This document shows positions 6,184 through 6,495 of a stretch of 6,495 bases of DNA, in pieces. Positions within the stretch are counted from its first letter, which is position 1. Every line of letters starts with the position of its first letter. The translations under genes were made by a program, and so were the position numbers. Source of the stretch: Clostridiales bacterium (GTDB lineage Bacteria; Bacillota; Clostridia; Peptostreptococcales; JAAYPU01); NCBI GenBank assembly GCA_012519645.1, contig JAAYPU010000015.1:1-6495 (forward strand), written 5' to 3'. A model generated the notes under the pieces. The model had not been told where the DNA came from. It did not search any database and saw only the letters and a program-made list of their open reading frames with translations.

Positions 6184-6239
6184 GGGGACGGAGCAATTTT
6201 GTCACATTCCAAGAAATGTGACAAAATTGCTCCGTCCCC
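6184..6239. repeat. REP/MITE-like 25-bp perfect inverted repeat
   Basis: The arms at 6184-6208 and 6215-6239 are perfect complements around a 6-base CCAAGA loop. The left arm starts GGGGACGGAGCAATTTTG and ends TCACATT; the right arm ends GCTCCGTCCCC. No T-run follows on either side, and the element sits between divergent genes, so it is not a gene terminator. Palindromes with GGGGACGG...CCGTCCCC ends and a GTCACATT/AATGTGAC core recur in clostridial intergenic DNA and look like REP sequences spread by single-strand IS200/IS605-like transposases. That link comes from general recognition, not from a search. No transposase gene is in the window. Confidence 0.75.
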
Positions 6240-6247
6240 TATATACT
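6218..6247 (+). promoter_or_regulatory. Candidate superoxide dismutase promoter using the palindrome arm as -35
   Basis: GTGACA (6218-6223, 5 of 6 to TTGACA) and TATACT (6242-6247, 5 of 6 to TATAAT) are 18 bases apart. The -35 lies in the right arm of the palindrome. Transcription would start near 6254, only about 16 bases before the ATG and at the edge of the AGAGGTGAT ribosome binding site. That short leader is the main reason for doubt; a start further upstream in the AT-rich 6100-6180 stretch is also possible. Confidence 0.35.
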
Positions 6248-6269
6248 ATATAGAGGTGATAAATAAAAA

Positions 6270-6495
6270 ATGTGGATGCAACAATTCAGAATACCCTCTG
6301 CGCCCTGCGGTCATAGAGCTTTTTATGCTCAGAGACCAAGTGAAATCATCCCTATGGCAGCTGCCGAAATACAAGGAGGTCCGATGGCACCTAATTTGAG
6401 AGGCACTGTAACATTCAGAAACATTCCGGGAGGAACCATCGTATGTGCCGATATTTCTGGTCTGCCACCCTACCGACCGGCTCGTAACGGAGAAG
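6270..6495 (+). CDS. Cu/Zn superoxide dismutase family protein, 3'-truncated by the window edge
   Basis: Seventy-five codons are visible and the frame is open at the edge. The stretch EIQGGPMAPNLRGTVTF, then NIPGGTIVCADISGLPPY, is the N-terminal beta-barrel region of Firmicute Cu/Zn superoxide dismutases, which normally continues into the GPHGFHIHE-type metal-ligand segment just beyond the window. The metal ligands therefore cannot be checked. The enzyme family converts superoxide to oxygen and hydrogen peroxide. No signal peptide is seen; the N-terminus (MWMQQFRIPSAPCGHRAF) suggests a cytosolic form, as in other Firmicutes. The start at 6270 is supported by AGAGGTGAT (6252-6260). An in-frame ATG at 6384 has AAGGAGGT just before it, but it lies inside the conserved domain. 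By hand count, G+C is about 51% over 6301-6480, well above the AT-rich DNA around it. Confidence 0.8.
   Translation, partial: MWMQQFRIPSAPCGHRAFYAQRPSEIIPMAAAEIQGGPMAPNLRGTVTFRNIPGGTIVCADISGLPPYRPARNGE

Noticed and set aside
6199..6399. Plus-strand open frame running out of the palindrome over the dismutase start
   Set aside because: It begins in the palindrome loop region, has no ribosome binding site, and overlaps the dismutase frame, which has clear family similarity.
1..6495. CRISPR array, tRNA, rRNA or riboswitch
   Set aside because: No spaced direct repeats, no cloverleaf or conserved RNA core recognised on either strand.

Overview
The window looks like chromosomal DNA from a low-G+C, probably spore-forming Firmicute of the class Clostridia. 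The reasons are AT-rich intergenic DNA, AGGAGG-type ribosome binding sites, a LysM-CAP secreted protein of the SafA/YkwD type, a dCache-HAMP-PAS-GGDEF-HD-GYP cyclic-di-GMP protein, a YhfW-like Rieske oxidoreductase and a Firmicute-style Cu/Zn superoxide dismutase. The genus cannot be fixed from the sequence.

Layout: the left edge holds the 3' part of a plus-strand FAD/Rieske oxidoreductase (2-949). It converges, across a compact hairpin at 955-973, on a block of minus-strand genes. In their direction of transcription these are a cyclic-di-GMP sensor/turnover locus (5998-3296), a LysM-CAP secreted protein (3204-2581), a YafY-type HTH-WYL regulator (2508-1576) and a stand-alone GyrI-like effector-binding protein (1441-983). 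The right edge holds the 5' end of a plus-strand Cu/Zn superoxide dismutase (from 6270), divergent from the sensor locus. The 271-bp divergent gap contains a 25-bp perfect palindrome of REP/MITE type.

Two points stand out. First, the cyclic-di-GMP protein would be one 900-codon reading frame, but a single in-frame TAG at codon 485 (4544-4546) cuts its PAS domain. The reading frame and the PAS homology continue directly after the stop, so this is a nonsense-disrupted gene or, less likely, a readthrough product. Second, the WYL regulator gene and the GyrI-like gene each carry an 18-bp dyad of the same design, TGACA-N2-T-N-TATGTCA, at the -35 position of a promoter that lacks a good -35 box. This suggests an autoregulated pair in which the WYL protein controls a small-molecule-binding partner. 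At the regulator the dyad is also the core of the terminator hairpin of the upstream CAP gene.

Most minus-strand genes seem to have their own short-leader promoters and intervening hairpins, so they are neighbours rather than one operon. The functional themes are redox and oxygen defence at the two edges, and envelope and signalling functions in the middle.
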